A DNA stretch of 64,000 bases from Clostridiales bacterium. GTDB lineage: Bacteria; Bacillota; Clostridia; Lachnospirales; Lachnospiraceae. The DNA lies in assembly GCA_019420275.1 (NCBI GenBank), contig JAHZHN010000008.1, positions 39,334 to 103,333 on the forward strand, written 5' to 3'. Positions 37,365 through 45,875 of this stretch are shown in pieces. Position numbers and translations under genes: made by a program. The notes under the pieces were generated by a model that saw only the letters and a program-made list of their open reading frames with translations, searched no databases and was not told the DNA's origin. Position 1 is the stretch's first letter, and each line of letters starts with the position of its first letter.

Positions 37365-38294
37365 TTATGTCTCCTGAATTATCCTGCAAATAATCTCATT
37401 TTCTGATACGAGCGGTTTCTTATGAGTAAAAAATACCTTGCCATTCACCGGTGAAAATATAGTAGAAATTACATTTCCTTCAAAAGGATGTATGATCTCT
37501 GCCATCGGCGCACCCTTCCGTACCTGCTCTCCCGGACGGCACCTTCTGCGATAAATGCCTCCCACACCTGTTCGAACAGAAACCAGCTCTTCTTCTCTGA
37601 TTATTTTCGCTGACACTCCGTCTCCCACATTAAAGTCCAAAATACCAACTTTGCTCAGAAAACGAAATACTGCTGCTACCGCCTGCTGAGCTGAACTTTC
37701 GTCAATCTGATCCGTCTCCATCGTATATACGGAAAAAGCATTTGTATCCCAGATCTGCCAATTATAATTTAAGGTTGTCGTATCAATCGGCTGTGGTTTT
37801 CTGACAACTACATAAGGAAGGCCAAATAATCTGGCCAAATCTGTTTCCTCTTTCTCAGTTTCCATCATACGGACATGAGGTGTAAAATCTCCCGGCATAT
37901 AAAAACTGGCAAACTGAATCCCATAATTGTACTCCCGAACTTTATCAAATACGCCTGCCGCAATCCTCTGGGTTGTTTCCCCAAGATCATATCCCGGAAA
38001 CATACGATTGATATCTGTATTGTCAACTGGCCAAAACCGTTTGCCAATGTTCATGCCGTGATGATTGACTGACGGCACAACCATGATTTGTTTTCCTGGT
38101 ACTAAGACATTCGCTGCTTCCAGCTCTCCTAATTTCCGGATGATCTGAGAACAAACATACAGCTGCTGTACTTCATTTCCCCGAATGCTTCCAACAATAC
38201 ATGCTGATTTTTCCCCATGGCCAAAACAATAGCCGCTGATTTTCAATTCTTCCCGATACGGAGAGTCCATTCCGAATAATTTCATCTTTCTCAT
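37365..38294 (-). CDS. AspA/AstE-like protein lacking two zinc ligands (probable pseudoenzyme)
   Basis: A 309-residue homologue of succinylglutamate desuccinylase/aspartoacylase. It aligns without gaps to its neighbour through NRxFPG at residues 96-101. The zinc motif GTHGDE of the neighbour is GSIRGNE here (Arg38 for His), and the third ligand in DLHAS is replaced in IQFAS (Phe128). The second ligand Glu41 and the NR pair remain. The C-terminal barrel (VGDGVSAK...EQVRKGAPMAEI) is intact. It is thus probably catalytically inactive but still folded, perhaps a regulatory or substrate-binding partner of the active copy. Its start overlaps the stop of that gene by 4 bases. Confidence 0.82.
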   Translation of the reverse strand: MRKMKLFGMDSPYREELKISGYCFGHGEKSACIVGSIRGNEVQQLYVCSQIIRKLGELEAANVLVPGKQIMVVPSVNHHGMNIGKRFWPVDNTDINRMFPGYDLGETTQRIAAGVFDKVREYNYGIQFASFYMPGDFTPHVRMMETEKEETDLARLFGLPYVVVRKPQPIDTTTLNYNWQIWDTNAFSVYTMETDQIDESSAQQAVAAVFRFLSKVGILDFNVGDGVSAKIIREEELVSVRTGVGGIYRRRCRPGEQVRKGAPMAEIIHPFEGNVISTIFSPVNGKVFFTHKKPLVSENEIICRIIQET

Positions 38295-39229
38295 TCGCCA
38301 TTACCTCCCAGTATTCTTCCAAGCAAAGATCCGCTGTAAACAACCGGATATTCTCTTCGTGTAAACAACATGCCATCGATAGGTGCAGTCACTGCCTGTT
38401 CCACATCTCCAGTCAGCGGATTAAGAACCTCTCCTAAAAGATCTCCTTCTTTTACCTGCTCTCCAATTCTGACATGAGGTACATAGATTCCTGCGTGATC
38501 TGCATTCAGATATCCCACTTCCCTGTCAGTGGATACAATTGGAGCATCCACTTCTCCTATGTCTCCTTCCCAGACACCCATTTTCTTCATTACATTTAAA
38601 ATACCTTCCACCAGCTGATATCCATAAGATTTGGTGATTCTCATACCAACTCCCATTTCCACGACCAAGGTTGGGGTTCCTGCAGCATTCAGGCTGTATG
38701 CCAGGGTAGATTCCAGTACTGTTGCTGCCCCATGCACCCACACAAAATCTACATTAAGATTCTTCGCCAGAGGAACCAGCGTCTCTGCCGTAATCTCATT
38801 AATCCTTACCTGCGGAAGCTCCATTAGGAAAATATTGCTGGCATGAAGGTCAACACACAAATCAGCTCCTTTTAGATCTTCCATCAGCTGTGCCGTAAGA
38901 GATTCCATCATCGGTCCGCCTTTATCTCCCGGGAAAATCCGGTTCATATCCAGATCAAACATCGGAATCCCCCTGGTAATAGAATCAATTCCCAATGGAT
39001 TCAAAGCCGGATAAATATCTACAATCCCCTTCAGTTTTTCATGTTCCGCCTTGATCCTTCGAAGCAGTTCATAACACACAAACTGCCCCTCCAGTTCATC
39101 TCCATGAGTTCCAGTTACAATCGCAATTCTCTTTTCTTCTCCAGTAGGGTGAACCGGCACAATCCGATTCTTTTTGATCTGCAGGTTCTCATCCACCGGA
39201 AGTCCCATTGAAACTACTGTTTCCGTCAT
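38291..39229 (-). CDS. AspA/AstE family zinc deacylase/carboxypeptidase-like enzyme
   Basis: A 312-residue M14-related enzyme with complete zinc motifs: VTGTHGDELEG (His42, Glu45) and CVDLHAS (His129), plus the substrate-binding NR in DMNRIFPG and a Glu in LVVEMGVGM. The C-terminal part is a small beta barrel (VRIGEQVKEGDLLGEV). It should hydrolyse an N-acyl amino acid or a C-terminal amide-linked residue. It overlaps the transglutaminase gene by 41 bases, with AGGAGG 6 bases before its ATG. Next to a predicted peptide ligase it may trim or remove the added residue. Confidence 0.87.
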   Translation of the reverse strand: MTETVVSMGLPVDENLQIKKNRIVPVHPTGEEKRIAIVTGTHGDELEGQFVCYELLRRIKAEHEKLKGIVDIYPALNPLGIDSITRGIPMFDLDMNRIFPGDKGGPMMESLTAQLMEDLKGADLCVDLHASNIFLMELPQVRINEITAETLVPLAKNLNVDFVWVHGAATVLESTLAYSLNAAGTPTLVVEMGVGMRITKSYGYQLVEGILNVMKKMGVWEGDIGEVDAPIVSTDREVGYLNADHAGIYVPHVRIGEQVKEGDLLGEVLNPLTGDVEQAVTAPIDGMLFTRREYPVVYSGSLLGRILGGNGE

Positions 39230-40019
39230 TCGCGGCCTCCTCTACATTTACGTATATTTCCTGCTTCTGAGAAGCCTTTCCCAGAAACCTTCCTTTATCA
39301 ATCACACAATCTCCATAATCTCTTCCATGAGCAAGCTTTATATAATAGTCATCAATATGCAGATTGTTGGTAGGATCCAGTCCATACCATCCGTCTCCCA
39401 TATATATATCCACCCATGCGTGAGTGGAACCTTCTCCAATCATCATTCCTGTCACATATCTGGCTGGAATTCCCATATACCTCATGACCGCAATCATAAT
39501 ATGCGCATAATCCTGGCACACTCCTTTTCCCAATTTCAGAGCTTCGCCCGCTGTTGTACTGATCTGTGTCACTCCCGGTACATATTGAAAATGTCTGTAC
39601 AGATATCCCATGACACATACTGCTTTTTCTAGCACCGTCTGTGCTTTTTGGTCCCGGCATGCCTTTGCCGCACACTTTGCAAACTCGACAACTTCGTGAT
39701 CATATCCGGTATACCGCGATGGGAATTTATAAATCGGATGAAGAAATCCTTCTTCCACGATCATTCCTTTCACATCCGCGCAGCCTTCTACCCAATACCC
39801 GAAAGTATCATGAGGTTTAAGGGCAGATCCGCTTAACTTAAGATTCCCAAATCCATCCCTAAGGCTGCTGATATAATCTGCCGGCTCCACATGACACTTG
39901 GTAATCGTAATTCTCTGTCTTTTAGAATTCTCCGGAACGCAGCGCAGCGCAAAATAATGCCCACTGACTGGAGATGAAAATCTAAGTTTCATCATACATT
40001 TAAATTTCAGCTTCCTCAT
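39189..40019 (-). CDS. Transglutaminase-like cysteine protease
   Basis: A 276-residue protein of the COG1305 type. A beta-rich N-terminal region is followed by a papain-like core with the complete triad: Cys in LGKGVCQDYAH, His in GSTHAWVDIYMG, Asp in GLDPTNN. Such proteins in these clusters are thought to hydrolyse or transfer amide bonds. It has no signal peptide, so it is cytoplasmic. The start is uncertain: I take the ATG at 40019 with AAGGA near it; a GTG five codons upstream is possible. It follows the alpha-E gene. Confidence 0.88.
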   Translation of the reverse strand: MRKLKFKCMMKLRFSSPVSGHYFALRCVPENSKRQRITITKCHVEPADYISSLRDGFGNLKLSGSALKPHDTFGYWVEGCADVKGMIVEEGFLHPIYKFPSRYTGYDHEVVEFAKCAAKACRDQKAQTVLEKAVCVMGYLYRHFQYVPGVTQISTTAGEALKLGKGVCQDYAHIMIAVMRYMGIPARYVTGMMIGEGSTHAWVDIYMGDGWYGLDPTNNLHIDDYYIKLAHGRDYGDCVIDKGRFLGKASQKQEIYVNVEEAANDGNSSFNGTSGG

Positions 40020-40037
40020 ATCTTCCTTGTGCACTGC

Positions 40038-40712
40038 TTAGAGAAACAATCCTCCCAGGCAGCGCAGCGCCTCCTGATATTTTTCTTTCCAGGCTGTCTT
40101 ATCCATAATAATCTGTTCAAAACGCTCCAGATTTTCCCGACTATAAGAAAGACTGGTTCTGTTCAAACGATTTAATAGTTTTTTATATTCTTTGACAACG
40201 TCTTTTCTTCGATAATCCAGACGGATACACAAATCCAAACGTTCCAGATATTTCCCGCATTTTAATATATTCCTGCAGTCTTCATCCTCTACATAATCAT
40301 CGGCACAGCCCCAGAAAGCAAGAAGATAATCAATCACCTGCTGAATTTCCAAAATCGGCGCTTTCGATTTACTGCAGTTTTCCAATATATTTAAAGCCAG
40401 CTCTGAGTATGCCAAGACCTTGGTGCTTAGTTCATCTCTAAGTACAATACCGTTATCATACGCCCTCTTCATATTGGCACAAACAGAATCCGGATTGCTG
40501 CCGTCAAACAGATACGACTGAACAAACTGCTGATTGGATGTATATATATCCGGTATATTTAATTTTTCACAATATTTTTTATAACTTCCTTCCGGCTGTT
40601 CAATCAGTTCATCATAAATATAGATGAATCTTCGCAGTGTCGTATAAACCCGCTCTGTATATCTTCCCAGCCAGAATAAATGATCTGCTTTTTCTATCGA
40701 GATAATACCCAT
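40038..40712 (-). CDS. Alpha-E domain protein
   Basis: A 224-residue, nearly all-helical protein of the alpha-E (COG2307) type. The N-terminal signature is EKADHLFWLGRYTERVYTTLRR, and SYSRENLERFEQI lies near the C-terminus. Members occur almost always beside circularly permuted ATP-grasp proteins, sometimes fused to them, and are predicted to assist the ligase. It overlaps the ATP-grasp gene by 19 bases. Confidence 0.9.
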   Translation of the reverse strand: MGIISIEKADHLFWLGRYTERVYTTLRRFIYIYDELIEQPEGSYKKYCEKLNIPDIYTSNQQFVQSYLFDGSNPDSVCANMKRAYDNGIVLRDELSTKVLAYSELALNILENCSKSKAPILEIQQVIDYLLAFWGCADDYVEDEDCRNILKCGKYLERLDLCIRLDYRRKDVVKEYKKLLNRLNRTSLSYSRENLERFEQIIMDKTAWKEKYQEALRCLGGLFL

Positions 40713-42007
40713 GTGTCTTTAAATCCTCCTCCCTGTGATGAATTTACAACAAAGGAATCCGCATTTCTTGAAAAACGCGTCAAACCGCTTGCCCATACTT
40801 TTGTTTCTTTGCCTGACAGAACAAAAGCTCTCAAATCTGCCTTACGCATCACTTTTTCTCCATCCTGCATAACTTCCATATCCTGGAAATCAATCACTTC
40901 CTGAGCAATAAAGCGTCTACCTTGTGTGCGGATCAAATCCTTCATTTTATTCTGTTCCTCTTTTGTCAATTCGCTTCCGAACACAACACCATAACCTCCG
41001 GCTTCTGCCACATCTTTAATGACCAAATCTTCCAGATGATCCAAAACATATTTTTTATCTTCCTCGTAAAATGGAAGATATGTCGGTGCATTCTTAAGCA
41101 CCGGCTCTTGATCTAAATAGTACCGGATCATCTTTGGCACAAAATAATAAATTCCTTTATCATCGGCCACACCATTTCCAGGCGCGTTTATAATTGCTAC
41201 ATTTCCGCTTCGATAAACATCCATAAGATTCGGAATTCCAATCAGAGATTCCGGGAGAAATGTCATGGGATCAAGATACTCATCGGATATTCTTCGGTAG
41301 ATCGCACCCACTTTTTGCTTCTTGTCCCGATAATCCCGATAATACAGATAATTATCTTCTACAAACAAGTCGGTACACATTGCCAGTTTGCTTTCCGTCC
41401 GTTCCGCAAGAAAAGAATGTTCAAAGAATGCCGCATTATAACGTCCAGGTGTCATAATAACAGAAATGCCGCCTGTATTGACCCATTCCATTGTCTCTTT
41501 CAGCATATCTGCATAGTTTCGGTTATCTATAATTGAATGGCTGGCGAATGTAGAAGGAGACACCCTCCGGCAGATTTCCCTGGCAATCAGCGGATACGAC
41601 GCACCAGACGGAATCCTCAGATTATCCTCCAGAATATACCACTCATCATCTTTTCCCAGCACAAGATCAATTCCCGAGATATGACTGTAAATATTCTTTG
41701 GAGGCGTAATCCCCTCACATTCCGGCAGATATCCGGAGGAAGTAAAAACAAATTCTTCCGGAACAATTCCATCTTTTATAATTTTCTTATCTCCGTATAT
41801 ATCATTCAGGAAGAGATTTAACGCATCGACTCTCTGAATCAATCCCTTCTCCAGTTTCTGAAAATCCTCGTTTATAATCACTCTTGGAATTGCGTCAAAC
41901 GGAAATAGCTGTTCATGAAATTCACCATTTTTGTAGATTCCAAATTTGACGCCGTACCTTGCCATCAGTCGGTTAATTCCATCTGCATGTTCAACTAGTT
42001 CTTTCAT
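40694..42007 (-). CDS. Circularly permuted ATP-grasp ligase
   Basis: A 437-residue protein of the COG2308 type, predicted to form amide bonds between amino acids or onto a peptide with ATP. Motifs: EDNLRIPSGASYPLIARE, AIINAPGNGVADDKGIYYFVP, VIKDVAEAGGYGVVFG, RKADLRAFVLSG and NSSQGGGFKDTWVL. I chose the ATG at 42007, with GGAGGG 7 bases before it. It is the first gene of the five-gene operon with alpha-E, transglutaminase and two AspA/AstE-like genes. Substrates of this family are not established. Confidence 0.9.
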   Translation of the reverse strand: MKELVEHADGINRLMARYGVKFGIYKNGEFHEQLFPFDAIPRVIINEDFQKLEKGLIQRVDALNLFLNDIYGDKKIIKDGIVPEEFVFTSSGYLPECEGITPPKNIYSHISGIDLVLGKDDEWYILEDNLRIPSGASYPLIAREICRRVSPSTFASHSIIDNRNYADMLKETMEWVNTGGISVIMTPGRYNAAFFEHSFLAERTESKLAMCTDLFVEDNYLYYRDYRDKKQKVGAIYRRISDEYLDPMTFLPESLIGIPNLMDVYRSGNVAIINAPGNGVADDKGIYYFVPKMIRYYLDQEPVLKNAPTYLPFYEEDKKYVLDHLEDLVIKDVAEAGGYGVVFGSELTKEEQNKMKDLIRTQGRRFIAQEVIDFQDMEVMQDGEKVMRKADLRAFVLSGKETKVWASGLTRFSRNADSFVVNSSQGGGFKDTWVLSR

Positions 42008-42077
42008 CGCTGCTCCCTCCTCACTATCAAAACACGGACATGCCTGCATGATTTGCCTGTATTATGAAACAAAAAAA

Positions 42078-42148
42078 GAGCGCTTAATCCAACGATTAAG
42101 CGCCCTTGCTATAGTTTCTAATATATCTGATTTCATTTTTATTGTCAA
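42078..42148 (-). promoter_or_regulatory. Promoter with an immediate terminator-like hairpin (leader of the ATP-grasp operon)
   Basis: Minus strand TTGACA (42143-42148), 17 bases, TATATT (42120-42125). Transcription should start near 42113. Within about 8 bases a 12-bp hairpin (42078-42105, loop of four) begins, followed by TTTTTTTG, all 70 bases before the first gene. This is the layout of an attenuator or of a 5'-end stabilising hairpin. Confidence 0.7.
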
Positions 42149-42668
42149 GATATTATACTTCTGATCCCGACAGAAAACAGAAAACCGGAACGCAGCCACT
42201 GCAGCATATATCTGACAGACCTTCCGTCTTGACATTCTTTTTGAGAAGCAGTCTCCTCTCTGACTTTAACACGCTTTTATAAAAAATATGCCGACAAAAT
42301 ATATCATTGCTTCAAATCCTTCCCACTGATCACGTTCTATGATATTACAATCTCTACCCCTATTGCCTTTGCCGGCACATTTTCCCTCTGCCCCGCTGAT
42401 AAATATCAACGTAAATATTATAACAAAGTAATTTTTTCCTTTCCTATCATTGCCATTACTTTTCTGTTACAAAAACCCAAACTTTTTTCCTATTTTTTCT
42501 CAAATCATACAATTTATTACAAAATATTTACATTTTATTTCTCTTCTGCAGTACTGCCCCTCATTTACATAAACCAATCTCAAGGACTCCAAACGGCATC
42601 CTATTCCCATACTGTTGTAACATAATTTTTTCCCATCATTTTTTTCTTCATCTCATTCATTCAAACCT
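42149..42668. other. 520-base AT-rich gap
   Basis: No gene recognised. On the minus strand there is an extended -10 (TGTTATAAT, -10 at 42417-42422) and, 110 bases on, a 13-codon frame (42266-42307, MIYFVGIFFIKAC) with AAGGA before its ATG. Eighteen bases (CGTCTTGACATTCTTTTT, 42225-42242) also occur inverted at 37306-37323. None of this is enough to call a gene. Confidence 0.4.
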
Positions 42669-43349
42669 TTACTCAAAGGCCTGTATACTGATCTTTCTGT
42701 TATTAATCTGAATCATTTCACCTGACAGCCACTTCATCCGGACATCCAGATTCTCCTGTTTTGTCAGAAAGATATTTTTTTCTTTTCCGCTTTGTTTATT
42801 TTTCAGTCGGACGAACACGGTATAGCTGTCTCCTGTATTCTCGTACATATAGGAACTCGCCGTATATTTCTGATCCGGAGATTCTGCGCTTTCTATCTCA
42901 TATATACTTCTATAATCCTGTATGCTCCTTCCATATAACAGATAGCAGTTGCAGCTTATCATCATTGCAAGAATCCCTATACACAATATCGTCCGCGGGA
43001 AAATCCTCTTAAAATCTTTCCTGATATGACATAGAATGTGCCATATGATTCCAGATAAAATCAGACTTAGTAAAAATGCCTTTATAAATGCTGGATGCCA
43101 TCGGTAAATACAGACAGCTCCAAAGCATAGAAAGAGCAATACTGCCCTGTAAATCACATATTTCCAGTTCTCAGTTTTCCAGTATACAAGCCCCCATATC
43201 ATCAATAGAAAGACCCCTATCCCTATCGCCGCTTTTTCCGATGTCATCCGATGATAGACATTCTGAATTTTTATAAAAAATAGTGCAGTCAAGATTCCTG
43301 GTATCCATCCAGCGATTTGCTGTATTATTTTTTCTTTTGTTTTCTTCAC
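42669..43349 (-). CDS. Polytopic membrane protein with DUF5412-like extracytoplasmic tail
   Basis: A 226-residue protein with about five hydrophobic helices in the first 150 residues and a soluble C-terminal domain of about 75 residues (SYMYENTGDSYTVFVRLKN to VRMKWLSGEMIQINNRKISI). That tail resembles the DUF5412 type, in which a short beta domain ends in a WxxxxxVxIN motif. A remnant with the same ending lies at 57357-57494. The start is a GTG with GGGGA upstream. It is co-transcribed with the 72-residue protein upstream, behind the ECF-like motif. Confidence 0.55.
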   Translation of the reverse strand: MKKTKEKIIQQIAGWIPGILTALFFIKIQNVYHRMTSEKAAIGIGVFLLMIWGLVYWKTENWKYVIYRAVLLFLCFGAVCIYRWHPAFIKAFLLSLILSGIIWHILCHIRKDFKRIFPRTILCIGILAMMISCNCYLLYGRSIQDYRSIYEIESAESPDQKYTASSYMYENTGDSYTVFVRLKNKQSGKEKNIFLTKQENLDVRMKWLSGEMIQINNRKISIQAFE

Positions 43350-43367
43350 TTCCTATCCCCTTTCCTT

Positions 43368-43586
43368 TTATTCCCCATACTTGTGTGAACTCTCTATCAT
43401 ATCCTTCTGTACTTTCGTTCGCTGTATGAATTTCCACTGTTTCTTTTTTGATACTCCTACCACATACCCACTGTGAATTCGGTATTGAGGCTCCTGATTT
43501 ACCTTTGCCGTGGATGAATATAAAATCCCGGCAGATGCCATTAACATCATCCCAAATAAGAGTTCCAATATGTATACTTTTTTCAT
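43368..43586 (-). CDS. Small membrane-anchored protein, ECF-motif regulated
   Basis: A 72-residue protein: an N-terminal membrane helix or signal (about residues 4-26) and a basic tail (VGVSKKKQWKFIQRTKVQKD). I do not recognise it. I chose the ATG at 43586 with a G/A-rich ribosome site. The 43-bp motif shared with the 61.7 kb gene lies 126 bases upstream. It could be a short or truncated relative of the 153-residue protein at 61.2 kb; similarity is weak. Confidence 0.5.
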   Translation of the reverse strand: MKKVYILELLFGMMLMASAGILYSSTAKVNQEPQYRIHSGYVVGVSKKKQWKFIQRTKVQKDMIESSHKYGE

Positions 43587-43711
43587 TTCCTTTCCCCTTT
43601 TCAGCATTCGCTGACTCCTTTGTTCTTTGTCACACTCTAAAATAAAAACTCTGATCGATACTAAATCCTTTTCTTGCTCACGCTCCTTTCCTATTGTTCA
43701 TTTTTATCCTT

Positions 43712-43754
43712 TCACTTATATATCCTTAAAATCTCCCTGAAAGTAACGCACACG
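43712..43754 (-). promoter_or_regulatory. ECF-type promoter motif, copy 1
   Basis: This segment matches 61667-61709 at 39 of 43 positions without gaps. On the minus strand it contains CGTTACTTTCAGGG and, 16 bases after GTTAC, AGGATATATAAGTGA. Two copies before unrelated genes, near an ECF sigma gene, suggest -35 and -10 elements for that sigma. The rest of the 43587-43911 gap is AT-rich with the glycerate kinase terminator. Confidence 0.6.
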
Positions 43755-43851
43755 GCTGTATTTTTTTATTTTTGTTAATATTGCATAATTTATATTAATT
43801 TTTTTGGTTGTTTTGTCTATTATTCTTTTTGAATTAAAATTATAGATACAA

Positions 43852-43881
43852 AAAAGTGGATACAAAAATGTATCCACTTTT
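43852..43881 (-). terminator. Terminator of the glycerate kinase gene
   Basis: A perfect 13-bp stem (AAAAGTGGATACA and complement) with a 4-base loop, followed on the minus strand by TTTG. Confidence 0.75.
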
Positions 43882-43911
43882 ATAGTATAGAATTTGAAAC
43901 CTTCTGTCAGA

Positions 43912-45066
43912 TTATATTGATCTGTGTTCCTTTATATTCATCCCGCATCGTATTGCACGAAACAATCTGCATGCAGCATCTTTATACAAACTTTCACTTT
44001 TCTCTATTGCTTCATCCAGGGTCATAGCGCCGTTAATGGTTGTTATCACTGTCTCAATCCCCGCTTCATATATTGGATCATATCCTTCCAGCAATCCTCC
44101 GACAATTGCTGCTGCCGGAATTCCCTTTTCTTTGCATCTCTTTCCAATGCCGGATGGTACTTTTCCAAACGCTGACTGCCAATCCATACGGCCTTCTCCA
44201 GTGATGACCAAATCCACATCCTTTAATTTATCATCAAACTTTATCGTATCAAGAACAGTATCAATTCCGGATTTCAATGTGGCATTCAAGAACACGGAAA
44301 GGGCAAATCCCAGACCGCCTGCTGCTCCGGCGCCTTCTGACATTGTTTCCTGCTTTCCCGTTACCTGCTCTGTCAGTGCCGCATAATGTTTCATCCCCCG
44401 TTCCAGAAAATCCAGATCTTCTTTTGCTGCACCTTTTTGTTCTCCAAACGTATAAGTTGCGCCATTATCTCCGATCAATGGGTTAGTAACATCACACATC
44501 ACTGTAAAATTGGCTTCCTTTACCGCAGGATTTAAGCCGGACAAATCAATTTGTTCTACCTTTTCAAGATCCGCACCACACCCTGTTAATCTATTCCCAT
44601 TTTTATCTAAAAATTTAATTCCAAGAGCAGACATTGCTCCCATTCCGCCGTCATTGGTTGCACTTCCCCCAATTCCTATTATGATATCCCGAATCCCCTG
44701 ATCCAAGGCGTCTCTGATCATCATCCCAGTTCCGCAGCTGGTTGTGTTTTTTGGATTCCTTAGTGACGGCGGAACCTTGGGAAGTCCGGACGCCTGGGCC
44801 ATTTCTATTATGGCCTTTCCTCCTGGAAGCACTCCATAAACTGCTGTAGTTTCTTCCCCCAGCGGCCCGCATACCGAAAGCTCCCGATAGTTTCCCTTCA
44901 GTTCTTTCACTACGGCGTCCATCGTTCCTTCTCCCCCATCTGCTACCATTACCCCTTCTGTTATGGCTTGCGGAAAGATTTCATGGGCTGATTCTTCCAA
45001 TAATTCGTTAATTCTTTCAGAGCTTAGAGATCCTTTAAATGAATCTGATGCAAATAATATTTTCAT
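43912..45066 (-). CDS. Glycerate kinase
   Basis: A 384-residue enzyme of the GarK/GlxK type that phosphorylates D-glycerate with ATP, usually to 2-phosphoglycerate. Signatures are FASDSFKGSLSSERIN, MVADGGEGTMDAVV, GGSATNDGGMGAMSALG, TGEGRMDWQSAFGKVPSG and the AGAAGGLGFAL segment. I chose the ATG at 45066 with GAGGAG 7 bases before it; an ATG two codons earlier is too close. It sits alone inside the otherwise accessory stretch. Confidence 0.93.
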   Translation of the reverse strand: MKILFASDSFKGSLSSERINELLEESAHEIFPQAITEGVMVADGGEGTMDAVVKELKGNYRELSVCGPLGEETTAVYGVLPGGKAIIEMAQASGLPKVPPSLRNPKNTTSCGTGMMIRDALDQGIRDIIIGIGGSATNDGGMGAMSALGIKFLDKNGNRLTGCGADLEKVEQIDLSGLNPAVKEANFTVMCDVTNPLIGDNGATYTFGEQKGAAKEDLDFLERGMKHYAALTEQVTGKQETMSEGAGAAGGLGFALSVFLNATLKSGIDTVLDTIKFDDKLKDVDLVITGEGRMDWQSAFGKVPSGIGKRCKEKGIPAAAIVGGLLEGYDPIYEAGIETVITTINGAMTLDEAIEKSESLYKDAACRLFRAIRCGMNIKEHRSI

Positions 45067-45078
45067 GATCATTCTCCT

Positions 45079-45204
45079 CTATCGAAGTAAAATTGTACGT
45101 ATCTGATTGGGTTTTAGAGACATGGCTTCCTTTTCTATTTCTTTGCCAAGATCTGTTTCATCCATCTTCGCTTCTGCGGCATACTGGAATTTTGTATGTA
45201 TTTT
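45079..45204 (-). pseudogene. Possible gene tail (41 codons) upstream of glycerate kinase
   Basis: An open minus-strand frame without a start, reading AAEAKMDETDLGKEIEKEAM and SLKPNQIRTILLR before TAG. The composition is that of a real protein C-terminus. I cannot name the family. Confidence 0.35.
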
Positions 45205-45240
45205 CTACCAAAGGCAGCATACGATAATGCTAAGATGTTT

Positions 45241-45813
45241 TTATTCTGTGGTATTTGAGTCCACACCATTATATGTTCTTTTATTATAATATAAAAGTTT
45301 GAGATCCATCAAATCCGCATTGTCAAATCCTATGGCAGAGACATCTTTTTCTTCTGCATATGCCATACCATCCGGTTCTCCATATTCGTCTATCTTCTCA
45401 ATCACAATCACACCGTCATGATATTGAATTCTTCCAGTCAGCGTACATACATCATCCCTCATGATTTCTATCGTAGTCAAACATTTTTCTTTCTCACATT
45501 TATTGATAACTTCATGAAACAACGTTGTATCTTTTGTTCTGTCAATGGACAGATGCGGTTTCTGATTCTTTAAGGAATACAATAGCTCCATTTTTGCTTC
45601 ATATTTGCCCTGACTTTCTATATGTACAATATCATCAATTTCTTTTAAGATATATCCATCATATTCTCCTCTCGGTGTAATATGTCCAATCAACACCCAT
45701 TCCTCATCACAGTCCATGATGTAACCTGACAAAAATGTGTCCTGATCATTTTCATCACAAAATAAACTGACAAGGGTGTGTCGATCTTTCCAGTCAGTCA
45801 GTAATTGTCTCAT
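45241..45813 (-). CDS. Uncharacterised protein with two Sm-like beta repeats
   Basis: A 190-residue soluble acidic protein made of two similar halves. Residues 13-68 (TLVSLFCDENDQDTFLSGYI...GEYDGYILKEIDDIVHIE) and about 114-168 (CLTTIEIMRDDVCTLTGRIQ...GEPDGMAYAEEKDVSAIGFD) share a pattern of five short strands ending in an acidic D-I, like an Sm fold. No enzyme motif is seen. It is the first gene (GGAGGG before ATG) of the stretch going left from the membrane protein at 45.9 kb. Function unknown; an immunity-type role is only positional inference. Confidence 0.55.
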   Translation of the reverse strand: MRQLLTDWKDRHTLVSLFCDENDQDTFLSGYIMDCDEEWVLIGHITPRGEYDGYILKEIDDIVHIESQGKYEAKMELLYSLKNQKPHLSIDRTKDTTLFHEVINKCEKEKCLTTIEIMRDDVCTLTGRIQYHDGVIVIEKIDEYGEPDGMAYAEEKDVSAIGFDNADLMDLKLLYYNKRTYNGVDSNTTE

Positions 45814-45875
45814 CTTATCATCCCTCCCTCAAGGCTTCTGCTTGTTATCTTATTGTTCCTGTTATCCCTTTTCAT

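Noticed and set aside
42266..42307. 13-codon hydrophobic peptide with AAGGA upstream
   Set aside because: Too short to support as a gene; mentioned only with the gap.
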